From assembly GCA_003024985.2 (NCBI GenBank), contig PXIH01S0058075.1: a DNA stretch of 10,030 bases; one strand, 5' to 3'. The notes under the pieces were generated by a model that was not told the DNA's origin, ran no database searches, and worked only from the letters and a program-made list of their open reading frames with translations. A program made the position numbers and the translations under genes. Positions 1 to 7,934 of this stretch are shown piece after piece; positions within the stretch are counted from its first letter, which is position 1; the number at the start of each line of letters is the position of its first letter. The DNA comes from Euperipatoides rowelli. Its lineage: Eukaryota; Onychophora; Udeonychophora; Euonychophora; Peripatopsidae.

Positions 1-470
1 AAATTATATAAAAATTAAAAAAATATTAGATTAGGACCAGGGACAACCTTGCTGGACTATGGTCTGTTGTCAGGCATATTTGTATTTGTATTTGATCAGC
101 CTGGAATTAGTTTCCCTTAAAGACAGGAGAACTGACCTCATTAAGAAATTTTCTGTAAGTTTTTCCCAATGTTTTCCTCAGTTCTTACCAAAGAAACAAA
201 GTTTAGTCTCTGAATGAGTAACTTGGGATCCCAACAGGCTCATTTATCCCCTTCGCAAGAAATGAAGGATACCTCAAATCCCCTATTATTTCATTGTTAA
301 AGATTTTAAATGACTAATCTAATTGTTTCTTAATGTTTTAGGATAGTGTTTTAAATCCTATATCCTTCTAGTGAGATGCGTACCATTCTAAAAGGCAGCA
401 CTTGAAAGGGTTCAACTTGTCTAAAAGAAGTTACAGTCAATTGATGGGGAGAACCTAAGGAAACATATAC
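1..470. other. Unassigned AT-rich sequence, no gene seen
   Basis: I see no convincing gene here. All frames carry frequent stops and there is no recognisable protein motif. The stretch is slightly less AT-rich than the rest around 30-280. It borders the LINE fragment, and the last 100 bases could be a highly eroded upstream part of that element: codon-like similarity fades out near 470-500 without a clear boundary. Confidence 0.4.
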
Positions 471-479
471 ACAAGTTTC

Positions 480-1545
480 AATTAGATCAAAAACAGATTC
501 AGCACATTACTATATACTGGAAGAAATTAACTATCAAAGAAACTATCTTAGATGCTGCAAAATGTATTGCTGGTACAAAATGACAATAAGCCTGATAAGA
601 AACTTGAACAAGAGACTAAAAATCTAATGAAAAAAAAAAGACTTGAAATAAAAAACAAGGAAGATTCAAAATCCAAAATTGAATATGTTGAGCTGTGTAA
701 AACATTAAGAAAATGCATTACAGAGGACGTACGAGCATTCAACTGTGATTTGATCAAGAAAACAAGTGAGGAAAATAAAAGTTTGAAGAAAACGAAACTA
801 GTTAATGATTAGGAAAAATCAAATAATGCCAAAAAGATAAAAGATGGTACCATTTTTAGGAATAAAGAATTTATTGTCCAAAGAGTTGAAGAATTTTACA
901 AGACACTATATCAAGATGAATCCGATAATGCCAACATTAAGGAGAAAGATGAAAATGATTTGACTGACACAATGCTTAAATGTCCTCCACAGTATCCAGT
1001 GAAACATTTGAAAAATGGAATGGCATCAGGAGAAAACAACATAAGACGGTGGTAAAGAACTTAAAAACTTTTAAAACCAAGAAACATACCAATTGAACTA
1101 ATGCTGTTATATACAAGAAAGGAAAGAAGAGCTTAAACAAATACACACCTATTAGCTTTATATACAGTATATATGCTACCAATTAATAAAAAAAAAAAAA
1201 AGCTGGTTCAGGAGAGATTTTAGCACCATTGACCACCTGTAAATAGTACGAGAAGTAATTAAAAGATGCAATGAATCTGAACTTTCCTTTTACAGCTCTT
1301 GTTGACTATGAAAAATCCTTTGATTCAATGTATACTCAATATGTATGTATTGGATGCCCTAAAGAGACGTTTTAATAAAGTATATATTGATTTGATCAAC
1401 AACGTATACTGTAGGCTATATAAGAAAACAAATATCCACAGTGAGACTACATAAGACACCAACAAGATCCAAATCAAAAAAGAGTTTGTCAAGGTGTCAC
1501 AATCTCTGGCATTTCTGTGTGGTAAACCATCTGCCAAACTATCCG
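480..1545 (+). pseudogene. Degenerate RTE-like LINE reverse-transcriptase fragment
   Basis: This is a fossil of the ORF of an endonuclease-reverse transcriptase non-LTR retrotransposon, the protein that nicks target DNA and copies the element RNA into the nick. One frame stays open from 552 to 1055 apart from a single TAG at 810-812. It encodes a lysine-rich linker with ETKNLMKKKR and IEYVELCKTLRK, then IKDGTIFRNKE and VEEFYKTLYQDE, which are typical of the region just before the RT domain in RTE-like LINEs. After a frameshift come KYTPIS (1139-1156, the usual N/KYRPIS block), RDFSTIDHL (from 1213), the palm motif A VDYEKSFDS (1301-1327, catalytic Asp kept) and, near 1478-1500, a motif B remnant with CQGVTIS. 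At least four frame changes and several stops make it dead. The apurinic-type endonuclease, the F/YADD motif C and the 3' tail are not seen. A poly-A run at 1188-1201 replaces part of the RT fingers. Assignment to the RTE-like group is from remembered family pattern; the LINE RT call itself is firm. Confidence 0.85.
1188..1201. repeat. Poly-A run inside the LINE fragment
   Basis: Fourteen A's lie between the KYTPIS and FSTIDHL blocks of the LINE coding region. Only about 15-20 codons separate these blocks here, whereas related elements have roughly 45. The run therefore marks an internal deletion with slippage expansion rather than a genuine 3' poly-A tail. Confidence 0.7.
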
Positions 1546-2370
1546 CATTTAAATGATTTTTAATTACAGTATATCCAACGCTTGAGTTAAATACATTTCA
1601 GTTCCGGCTTTAGGATTATACGAAATAAAATGCTTGCGGCCACCTATAACTTTTTTTTTTAGATGATTTTTCATAACTAAAGGAAATACTTCATAACTGT
1701 AGAAAAGTAAGGGCAATTACTCTTAATGGGCAGTGAAGGATAATATGACAAGTGTATATGAAAGCACAGGTATAATTAAACTGGTTCAAAAAATATTTTA
1801 TTTTGTCAGCAGACAAAATAATTAGCAATTAATATCAAACACAACTGGTTCATATAAAAGTTCAGAAATTTTGAACTTCCTTAGAATATTGAAATATAAA
1901 CAATTAAATCAGGTATAAATGATTCTTTATATACCCGTAGATTAATATATCAAATAACAAACATATACATAGCAGAAAGCAAGTATAACAAAAAAAAATG
2001 TTCATAGCAAATACTGGTAAGATATTGTTATGAGTGGCAATTATCGAAGATAAGAAAATTTATTAATATCGTTTTTCAATGTTAACATACATAGCAATAT
2101 TAAAAATTATGTTCATATCAGTGTCTCAATCCTGAAATAATAATAGCTCATAGAATATTTAATCCTATTTTCAATATATAATACGTGAGTCTATGATGCA
2201 AAACTTTAAACAATATTTTTCTGTTCCAATCGTAAACGTGCTAATCAGTAATAAAAATGCATCGGTACATTTCTCTATATATCGTGCTAGTGTTACACTA
2301 TCTTCGTGAATCTTTAATTTTCTGTTTAGTGAACTAATTACTATTTGAAATTCTTTGTGAAAGTCTAATT
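1546..2370. other. Unassigned AT-rich sequence
   Basis: Nothing recognisable was found: no RT sequence continues past the motif B remnant, no tRNA-like box A/box B pair is present, and no ORF has family features. A minus-strand open stretch of 70 codons at 2171-2383 has no recognised motif and runs into the hAT-like terminus, so it is treated as chance. Confidence 0.4.
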
Positions 2371-2390
2371 CAGGGTTTCCCAACCTTTTT
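2371..2390 (+). mobile_element. hAT-like transposon terminus (one end only)
   Basis: The sequence CAGGGTTTCCCAACC followed by a T-run has the form of many animal hAT-superfamily termini, which begin CAGGG and continue with a CCAACCTTTTT-type block. The bases just outside, GTCTAATT at 2363-2370, would be one copy of an 8-bp target duplication. I did not find a matching inverted end or a second GTCTAATT downstream, so the element is either truncated or its other end has decayed. The call rests on the terminal motif alone. Confidence 0.45.
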
Positions 2391-2790
2391 GCACCCTAGA
2401 GCACATTCTAAAATACTGGCAGGGTGGCAGGCACTATCTATAGTTTCCGCAATGACAAAAATATTTGTGCAGATGTCAAAAAACGTGGTAGAATCTGGAT
2501 TGCATCGCCTGTATTTGGACAATTCTCTAACTATCCCACCACTACTCAATTCAGCCATCTTTGTTCATTGCACTCAAGTTCGTCCGTGTTAAAGGTTGAT
2601 TTACCAGAAAACAACTGCCTAAAATTGGTTATCTAACCACTAAATCAATGGGATCCGGGCACTGCCAATTTAACGCGGACCAGCTTTTGTTTTGTGGTTA
2701 AACAGCGGCGAGCACACACTAATTGGTCGACGGGCGCCATGGTACCCGCAGTCACAGGGATCTGCAACTTAATTGTGTGTGGTAGTTATA
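2391..2790. mobile_element. GC-richer island, probable remnant of the hAT-like element
   Basis: Composition changes sharply from about 2375 to 2790, with many more G+C bases and CpG dinucleotides (notably 2670-2750) than the surrounding DNA. The block starts at the hAT-like terminus, which suggests it is the body of a non-autonomous or decayed transposon. Short overlapping ORFs exist on both strands (2389-2592 and 2424-2636 plus; 2370-2558 minus), but none shows transposase motifs. GCGGACCAGC at 2674-2683 resembles the subterminal GCGGACCA block common in hAT elements, without a recognisable terminus following it. Alternatively the island could be an unrelated CpG-rich regulatory segment. Confidence 0.35.
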
Positions 2791-2830
2791 TCGTGTTTCT
2801 AATGACTAGTATCAATGTATTCATAACTTG

Positions 2831-2838
2831 TCACGTGA
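2831..2838. promoter_or_regulatory. TCACGTGA palindromic E-box
   Basis: This perfect 8-bp palindrome contains CACGTG, the core bound by bHLH-leucine-zipper factors such as Myc/Max, USF and MITF/TFE. A single site with no gene start nearby is weak evidence of function; it lies just downstream of the GC-rich island. Confidence 0.15.
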
Positions 2839-3656
2839 CCAATGCTAAGCATTAATGTTATAATGATTATTCGTATGTATGTTGCTTTTTTATTCGTGGT
2901 CATTAACTAGAGTCTAAACATAGAATATGCAAGTCTCTTTTCCGTGACAACATAGTTTATTTTATTAAGTGTAACAAAGCACATATGCTTACCATAATTG
3001 TAGAGACTTCAAAATTTTCTTTTGCACTTGCAAAAGGGTTACCATTAAACAGACTCGTAATTTCGTAATTTGTGTTAATCCAGACAAGTTATCCACTACC
3101 CTAAGATAAAAGCACTCCCTACAGACTAACTATTCACTTAACTGACTACATAATCTCAAATAAAATTAAATACTTTAGCAACATATTTTGATGCTCAAAA
3201 ACAATTACAAATTGTTTACGTGGCAAACTTAATACGTGTATATTACATAACTTCTAACGCCTGAAATCAATAATATGATATCCTAAATACAGCTCCGTCT
3301 ATTATTCGGAATTTTACTTAAAAAAATTAATGTTTTTCTCTCATAACTCTATCCATACTGTATACAGATATCTAGTGATTAGCATATCAAAATATAAATT
3401 TTTGGAATAAAGTTTACAGAATATGATCAGCATATTATGACTAATAAGAAACATTACTAAACAAGGTAATTAATTATTCTGAGTAAATAAGTAAGGTAAT
3501 ACACAATTAGTAAATACAGTATAATTAATAAAGAAAAATTCTAACAATAACTACTTTGGGATTATTTTAATAAAGCATATAGTTTACAACTAAACAATGT
3601 GCAAAGATGTTAGCTATTGATCTTTAATGAAAAAACATGATGGCACATTTTAACCA

Positions 3657-3695
3657 TAGTGAAATGATCAAATAGAAATTTGGTCAAATTCACTA
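3657..3695. repeat. Imperfect inverted repeat (hairpin)
   Basis: TAGTGAAATGATCAAA at 3657-3672 pairs with TTTGGTCAAATTCACTA at 3679-3695 around a six-base loop, with about two mismatches and one bulge. It is followed immediately by the overlapping palindrome TAGGCCTA (3694-3701). It might be a decayed subterminal inverted repeat of the downstream piggyBac element or a chance structure. Confidence 0.5.
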
Positions 3696-4956
3696 GGCCT
3701 ACTTTAAATTGAAATAATAATGATTTCAAATGCTACTTTTTATTTTTTTATTTTGGTGATAGTATACCTTCAAACCATTCCTTGCCAAAACTCTTCTCAG
3801 TTTATTATTTACAGTAACTAGTTAGAGTGAGTATATATTATTTAGTGCATAAGAATTCAAGAAGTGTGTTCATATATATTTTTTAGTTTTATTTTAAAAA
3901 TGCGGTATATGCAGTTTTTTTTTTCATTAATGTGTTGTGATAGTGTAAAAATAATTATTATATTCTTTAAATATGCAAATTTTATTACTAAAAAAAAGAT
4001 TACACACTAAAATAAATTATCATCCGCACTAGTCACTACAACATAGCATAATTTTTTATTATTGTTTTAGCAAGTGTGGAGTGAAGCAAATCAGCTGTTA
4101 TGTAGAGCTGTAAATTATATCATCTGCAGATCTTTGTGGGGGTTTTTTTCATACAAAATACATACTGTAGGTTGTCTTTGTGTTGTAATTCGTGCAATGG
4201 GGGGATTTCCTCATCAAACCATATATCAACATCCACATTGCCATCCAGAAATTTCCATCCCTGAGGAAAAGTTTATTTAAGTTTTGATTCTGTTAAATTA
4301 TAAGTAAGCCAGCATTGTCCATCATCTGGTGTACATAGATCACTGACAGACTTTCTTCTTTGTAACTTGATTTGCTCTCCGAGCATTTAATATTTATCTT
4401 GATAACAAAAATACCATCATCACTTTTATAACAACCAATTGTGTACAGCCAAATGTGATGGTCAAACAGAATTTAGGGACGATCATTTTTAAGACTGCCA
4501 AATTTCACCTTGCTGCTTGTTTTGCATTAAAACATGTGTTTGATTTGTTTTTTTCTGGAGCATCTTAGGGCATTTTTCATATGAAAATCTGTGCTGAAGT
4601 TGGAAGCCATAATTTCCACTTTGTTTTACCTGACAACTTGAATTTCATTTGCTTTGTCAAAGTGATAGTCAATGAAACCTATTCTCATTTTACATTTTTT
4701 TTGGATGTCACTAGAAGGCACTTTCTTATGTAGGCTTTATCTCTCGCAGTTCCATAGCTTTTATCTCTACCTCCCTGAGCATAGTATATTCACACTAGTA
4801 AAAAGTTGTCAAAGTATCTGATTGATGACTTTGGTCAGTTTGTGATTAGCATTGCTTCATTTTTGCTGTCAAATATGCTATAGTATGGTGAAAACAGATT
4901 CAGAAAACTATTTGAGCTGCAAAGACACCACAACTTGTAAGCAAATTTGATTGTTT

Positions 4957-4975
4957 TCTCTCTCTCTCTCTCTCT
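4957..4975. repeat. (TC)n microsatellite within the piggyBac pseudogene
   Basis: Nineteen bases of uninterrupted TC repeat (AG on the coding strand) sit between the transposase blocks KGSNL and KTIKFAYKLW. In intact relatives this interval holds the conserved SxDE..PF.GR stretch with the first catalytic Asp. Here it is shorter by about ten residues and reads as alternating Arg-Glu. Confidence 0.9.
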
Positions 4976-5223
4976 GACATTAATATTTTTGTAGATTGCT
5001 ACCCTTATCAAATTTCAGAAAAGGTTTTTACAATGTTTTAAAGTATGGATTCACCTTGTACTTCTTTTCATTGCTATTATCAAACTTTGTATTGTCATTT
5101 AAATGGAGATATTCCTTTTTGATTGATTGATTAAAAAATCCAATGTATACATTTGTTCCAGATTTATATTTTTCTGGTGACATTTATGGCACTCGGGAAG
5201 AATAATGTTTATAAATGCTTTAA

Positions 5224-5241
5224 TTTTTTTTTTTTTTTTTT
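5224..5241. repeat. Poly-T run (18 T)
   Basis: This homopolymer interrupts the weakly conserved N-terminal third of the piggyBac pseudogene; on its coding strand it reads as poly-A. It is likely slippage expansion, or possibly the tail of a small retro-insertion, although no flanking duplication is evident. Confidence 0.8.
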
Positions 5242-5775
5242 GCTACAAAATAATATGTTATAGTTAGATCACCTTATTAGAAGTTACAAATTCTTCAAAA
5301 TTTCAATTTAGCCATTCAACATTTTTGTATTAACACATTTGTTTAGGGCTTTTATCATGTGTCCTCTTGTTTTCAGTTTCAGTGTATTTAAAGACATCAA
5401 TTTCTTAGAACATCACACTTCACCTTACAATTTGCTTATGCTGAAAGGACCTTGTTGTATTTTTATGTTGGTGAGAATTTGCTCTTTGCAGCTTCACATA
5501 TTTTTTATTTTTATTTTAGTTTGTTTGTTTTCATGGAATCTACAGTATTTTGTAGAACTTAAGGAAATCGTAATTTAGATTTCCAATCTTTACTTGCAAG
5601 ATTGACGCTTTCAAATCGCATCAACATTCTATGGGCTACAACAGATTCAATTAGATAATTTTCTTTTATTTAATCTTCATCTGTAAGTTCATCAATTCCA
5701 AGTTGAATAATAATTGTATCTTCTCAATTTACCTTAGTTCTGTACTTCGTCTACTGTCAGCCCTTTGAAACATAG

Positions 5776-6380
5776 CAGATTAGTTCATTGATAACTAAAA
5801 ATAGAAAAATATTTTAATTAGAGGCTTTAAAACCAGATAAAATAAAATATTAATACTGTATAATTAAAATATAGGGAGTGGAAACACGAAAATAAAAATA
5901 TAACCCAAATAAGCAGATGATATAATCTCAAAATGGAACCATAAATGATAATTCCATCAAGAATAAAATTAATTAATTAAAAAACAATGTTCCTAAATTA
6001 AGCCAATGTCCCATTAAGGGAACACTCACAAAAAAGTTATAAGCTTTTTTAATAGTACCAAATATGCCATTATTTTCAAGTAGATCAAATATAGTACAGT
6101 ATATTGTATATATAGAAACTGATATAAAAATAAAAAGCTCCTGCATATAAACAACAAAAAAAATTGGGATATAATAAATATGTTGTCAACTCTTAGAGTA
6201 TGAAAAATGATTATTGCAAACCCTCTTGGAGCCAGATTAGGCAACTTTACCTATTTCCAATTATAAATTCAATTAGAGATGAGAAAGCTAAGAAATTTGC
6301 CATTTTTAAAGAAAAATTGAATATACCGTGTACGATATATAAAAATATTGTCCCTAAAAATGGAACGATGGTAAATAACG
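5776..6380. other. Unassigned AT-rich sequence upstream of the piggyBac pseudogene
   Basis: No gene is seen. The first bases on the minus strand, upstream of the transposase start, include a pyrimidine tract ending in TTTTTAG at about 5790, which resembles a splice acceptor but is unproven. A short (AATT)n run lies at 5967-5980. A plus-strand open frame of 65 codons at 6200-6397 has no recognised motif and ends inside the first repeat copy, so it is not called as a gene. Part of this stretch may be the element's 5' untranslated region. Confidence 0.4.
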
Positions 6381-6382
6381 GT

Positions 6383-6621
6383 GTATATTTGCAATAGTTT
6401 TGTGAATAATGGTAGACAATATCTGTGAAAAAATTATCAAGATAAAATAAAAACAAAGGGAATAAAAAAAAATCTTAGTCGCAACATTTAATTATAAAAA
6501 CATACATGTATAGCCTGTTAATAATCTTAAAAAAACAAAAAAAATAAGATGTCATTTGCAAATAAATAATTGTAATTATTATTTAATGCTATTTGCAATT
6601 GATTTATAAATATACAACAAA
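6383..6621 (+). repeat. Repeat family 1, copy A (about one and a half units)
   Basis: The unit core reads roughly TTTTCAAACAAATAATYGTA, then an ATTATTATTTAA block, then TATTTGCAATTGTTTTGTGA. The ending TATTTGCAATAGTTTTGTGA occurs at 6384, and a fuller core follows at 6549-6621, giving a tandem period near 205 bp. The linker contains an AATCTTAGTCGCAACATTTAA block that corresponds to AATCTTACCTGCAATATTCA in copy C. Copies are about 75-85% alike by eye. No coding potential is visible. Confidence 0.75.
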
Positions 6622-6625
6622 ATCT

Positions 6626-7004
6626 GTCTTCAGAAACCCCCCTACATTTTACAACCACAATTACTTTGCCTGATCAATTTTTCCGGAAACTACGTGTTAT
6701 TAATGACCACCTCTAATGTGACCAAGGGTTAAATTATTAAAATCGCTAGCATTCCAACCTTTTTTCTAATATCAGTTTAATACTTTGCAAAGCCAAGGGT
6801 TTGGAGAAAAAATATTTTGCTACTAAAATGATTTGAGCATTTTAATTACAGAACAGATTTAAATTACCATTGTAATTAAGCTATATTAAATATGTAGACT
6901 CATTATAATAACTTTAATAATGCAATCATTATTTTAAAAATAGGCTTGTAGTAAAAGTTGCCCTTGGTAAGGTAATAGTGAGTTGTTCTGACAGTTTGTT
7001 TGAA
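6626..7004. other. Unassigned AT-rich sequence
   Basis: No gene or clear repeat is seen. CAAGGGTTAA at 6723-6732 resembles the outer end of a piggyBac element joined to its TTAA target, but a convincing partner end was not found. The rest is A/T-rich with scattered TTAA and AATTAC words. Confidence 0.35.
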
Positions 7005-7018
7005 TGACTCATGAGTCA
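7005..7018. promoter_or_regulatory. TGACTCATGAGTCA perfect palindrome (two AP-1-type sites), MITE target
   Basis: This 14-bp perfect palindrome holds TGACTCA and TGAGTCA, both matching the AP-1 (Fos/Jun, bZIP) consensus TGASTCA. The MITE insertion lies at its right edge and duplicated its GTCATGAG portion. It may be a bound site or simply a palindromic target favoured by the transposase; no gene nearby supports a promoter role. Confidence 0.3.
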
Positions 7019-7022
7019 TGAG
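7015..7022. repeat. Target-site duplication, left copy (GTCATGAG)
   Basis: GTCATGAG directly abuts the left end of the MITE and is repeated exactly at 7479-7486 beyond its right end. The match can be extended to ten bases (AGTCATGAGT, 7014-7023 and 7478-7487) if the element is trimmed by one base at each end. Eight bases is the hAT-type length. Confidence 0.85.
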
Positions 7023-7478
7023 TAAGGCCAGGATAGTTATGTAAATACATGTTTTTGAATTGAATGCTAATCACATGCTAATTAAGAACTCTTTACCGAT
7101 CTTGAAAAATTGAGCCAAATGACATAACTTTTATATTACATATTTTACATATTTTAGGTTTACTTACATATTTTCACATATTTCAAGTTTTTTTATCTTA
7201 TATATGTACATATTTAAGAATAAATACATGTTTTTACATATTTCAATAATTTTTTTTTTAATTTATTTATTTCCGATTTCCCTATTAAAAAGTTTTTATT
7301 TTATAAATAAAAGTAAATTACATATTTTTATTCATTTTACATAAAAGTTACATATTTCATAATTTTTTTGTACATATTTTCACATTTTTTTTACTTTTTA
7401 GTACATATTTAAGCAATTTTTAGCACATATTTATGTACATATTTCACCATTTTTTATTACATAACTATCCTGGCCCTA
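7023..7478. mobile_element. hAT-like MITE (456 bp) with 21-22-bp TIRs
   Basis: This is a non-autonomous DNA transposon, recognised from its ends. The left end TAAGGCCAGGATAG continuing to TTATGTAA (7023-7044) is the inverted repeat of the right end (7457-7478), which reads TAGGGCCAGGATAG on the other strand. They differ at one position over 22 bases and share GGCCAGGATAGTTATGTAA. The flanks carry a perfect 8-bp duplication. The TAGGG-type start with an 8-bp duplication fits the hAT superfamily; if the ends are set one base inward the duplication is 10 bp, which would fit a Mutator-like element instead. The interior has no open frame and depends on a transposase encoded elsewhere. Its main content is an array of ACATATTT words. 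The clean ends make it the youngest visible insertion in the window. Confidence 0.85.
7138..7444 (+). repeat. Directional ACATATTT motif array inside the MITE
   Basis: Exact ACATATTT words start at 7138, 7147, 7166, 7176, 7208, 7236, 7320, 7350, 7372, 7403, 7425 and 7437. That is twelve copies in about 310 bp, all in one orientation, with near-copies such as ACATGTTT in between. Spacing is irregular, so it is not a simple tandem repeat. In hAT elements, clustered subterminal words are commonly transposase binding sites, and this is the most natural reading here by inference. Confidence 0.85.
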
Positions 7479-7486
7479 GTCATGAG
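7479..7486. repeat. Target-site duplication, right copy (GTCATGAG)
   Basis: An exact match to 7015-7022, immediately outside the right terminal inverted repeat, confirms the element boundaries and a single transposition event. Confidence 0.85.
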
Positions 7487-7487
7487 T

Positions 7488-7934
7488 GTAAGCCCACTCG
7501 CCTCATATGACAATAGAGAAAAGCATTTACTCCGCCACCATTGTCAAATTACATTATCAATATGACACTGGTATCATTTTATTTATTTTAACAACAATAT
7601 ACAAGGTAAATAGCTTAGAAAATAACACCTGTGTGACAGTATTACACTAATTTATTTATGAAAATACAGTAACTTATTTAGAACAAATACAGTATGTATA
7701 AACAAAATTAAATAAAAACTGTTGTTTGTAGTTACTAAAAATGTAATACCGGTATTTAAAAATTGGGTTTTTTTTTAGACACCAGTTTTGATAGATCACT
7801 ATTTAATAATGAAAGATTTTTTTTTTTTTTGTGGAGGGAGGACTATTTGCTTTGAACTTAGAATTTTATATTTCATATTGCCAGGTCTAGTTTTAGTCAG
7901 TTGTTATTTTTTTTTTTTATATAGGCTACAGTAT
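7488..7934. other. Unassigned AT-rich sequence
   Basis: No gene is seen. It contains a 12-bp palindrome (7745-7756) and several T-runs. A plus-strand open frame of 68 codons at 7788-7994 is low-complexity, Phe/Leu-rich from T-runs, and is not considered a gene. Confidence 0.4.
7745..7756. repeat. AATACCGGTATT palindrome
   Basis: This is a perfect 12-bp palindrome around ACCGGT. A related TACCGGTA lies at 9038-9045 in repeat family 2. Such words recur in some invertebrate genomes inside old repeats; no function is claimed. Confidence 0.5.

Larger units (their letters stand above)
2800..4070. other. Unassigned AT-rich sequence
   Basis: Apart from the E-box palindrome and the imperfect hairpin at 3657-3695, I see nothing supportable in this 1.27 kb: no open frame of note, no recognisable protein similarity, only A/T runs. 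If the piggyBac element is near full length, its 3' untranslated part and terminal repeat should lie somewhere in the last few hundred bases here. Confidence 0.4.
4075..5775 (-). pseudogene. piggyBac-family (PGBD-like) transposase pseudogene
   Basis: Minus-strand translation, followed through frameshifts, gives piggyBac transposase blocks in correct order over about 1.7 kb, close to the 550-600 codons normal for the family. Near the start, KGLTVDEVQN (5772-5743) and IDELTDED (5696-5673) match the acidic N-terminal region. The core has YLHLNDNTKFDNSNEKK and KVNPYFKT (about 5108-5034), KFAYKLWCLC (4947-4917), RYFDNFL (4816-4796, with an Asp at the family's second catalytic position, codon 4808-4810), SYGTARDKAYIRKCLL (4763-4716), DYHFDKANEIQVVR then MASN (about 4676-4598), and FDHHIWLYTIGC (about 4465-4430). 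The C-terminal part has QGWKFLDGNVDVDIWFDEE and YVFCMKKTPTKIC, resembling the RYDG...H block and the Cys-rich zinc-binding tail. The first catalytic Asp block (DES/DEG) is gone, replaced by a TC microsatellite, and the paired GGVDxxD motif keeps only its second Asp. Numerous stops and frameshifts make it inactive. The element catalysed TTAA-specific cut-and-paste transposition when alive. Confidence 0.88.

Noticed and set aside
214-285. Short peptide DPNRLIYPLRKK resembling the NPxxY end of a GPCR TM7
   Set aside because: Only about a dozen residues, bounded by stops, with no transmembrane sequence before it; chance resemblance.
400-420. GGTTCAAC resembling a tRNA B box
   Set aside because: No matching A box at the right distance and no cloverleaf; not a tRNA or tRNA-derived SINE.
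2171-2383. Minus-strand open frame of 70 codons with a fairly protein-like composition
   Set aside because: No recognised domain, and its first codons are the hAT-like terminus; length is within chance for a long window.
4074-4280. Plus-strand open frame of 68 codons
   Set aside because: It is antisense to the C-terminal piggyBac block, whose minus-strand reading carries recognisable family motifs.
5339-5578. Plus-strand open frame of 79 codons, Phe/Leu-rich and membrane-like
   Set aside because: It lies antisense to the N-terminal part of the piggyBac pseudogene; the hydrophobic look comes from T-rich codons.
6200-6397. Plus-strand open frame of 65 codons
   Set aside because: No family motif, ends inside repeat family 1 and has no relative elsewhere in the window.
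7138-7444. Regularly recurring word suggesting a CRISPR-like array
   Set aside because: The word is only 8 bases, spacing is irregular, the context is a eukaryotic transposon and there are no spacers of constant length.
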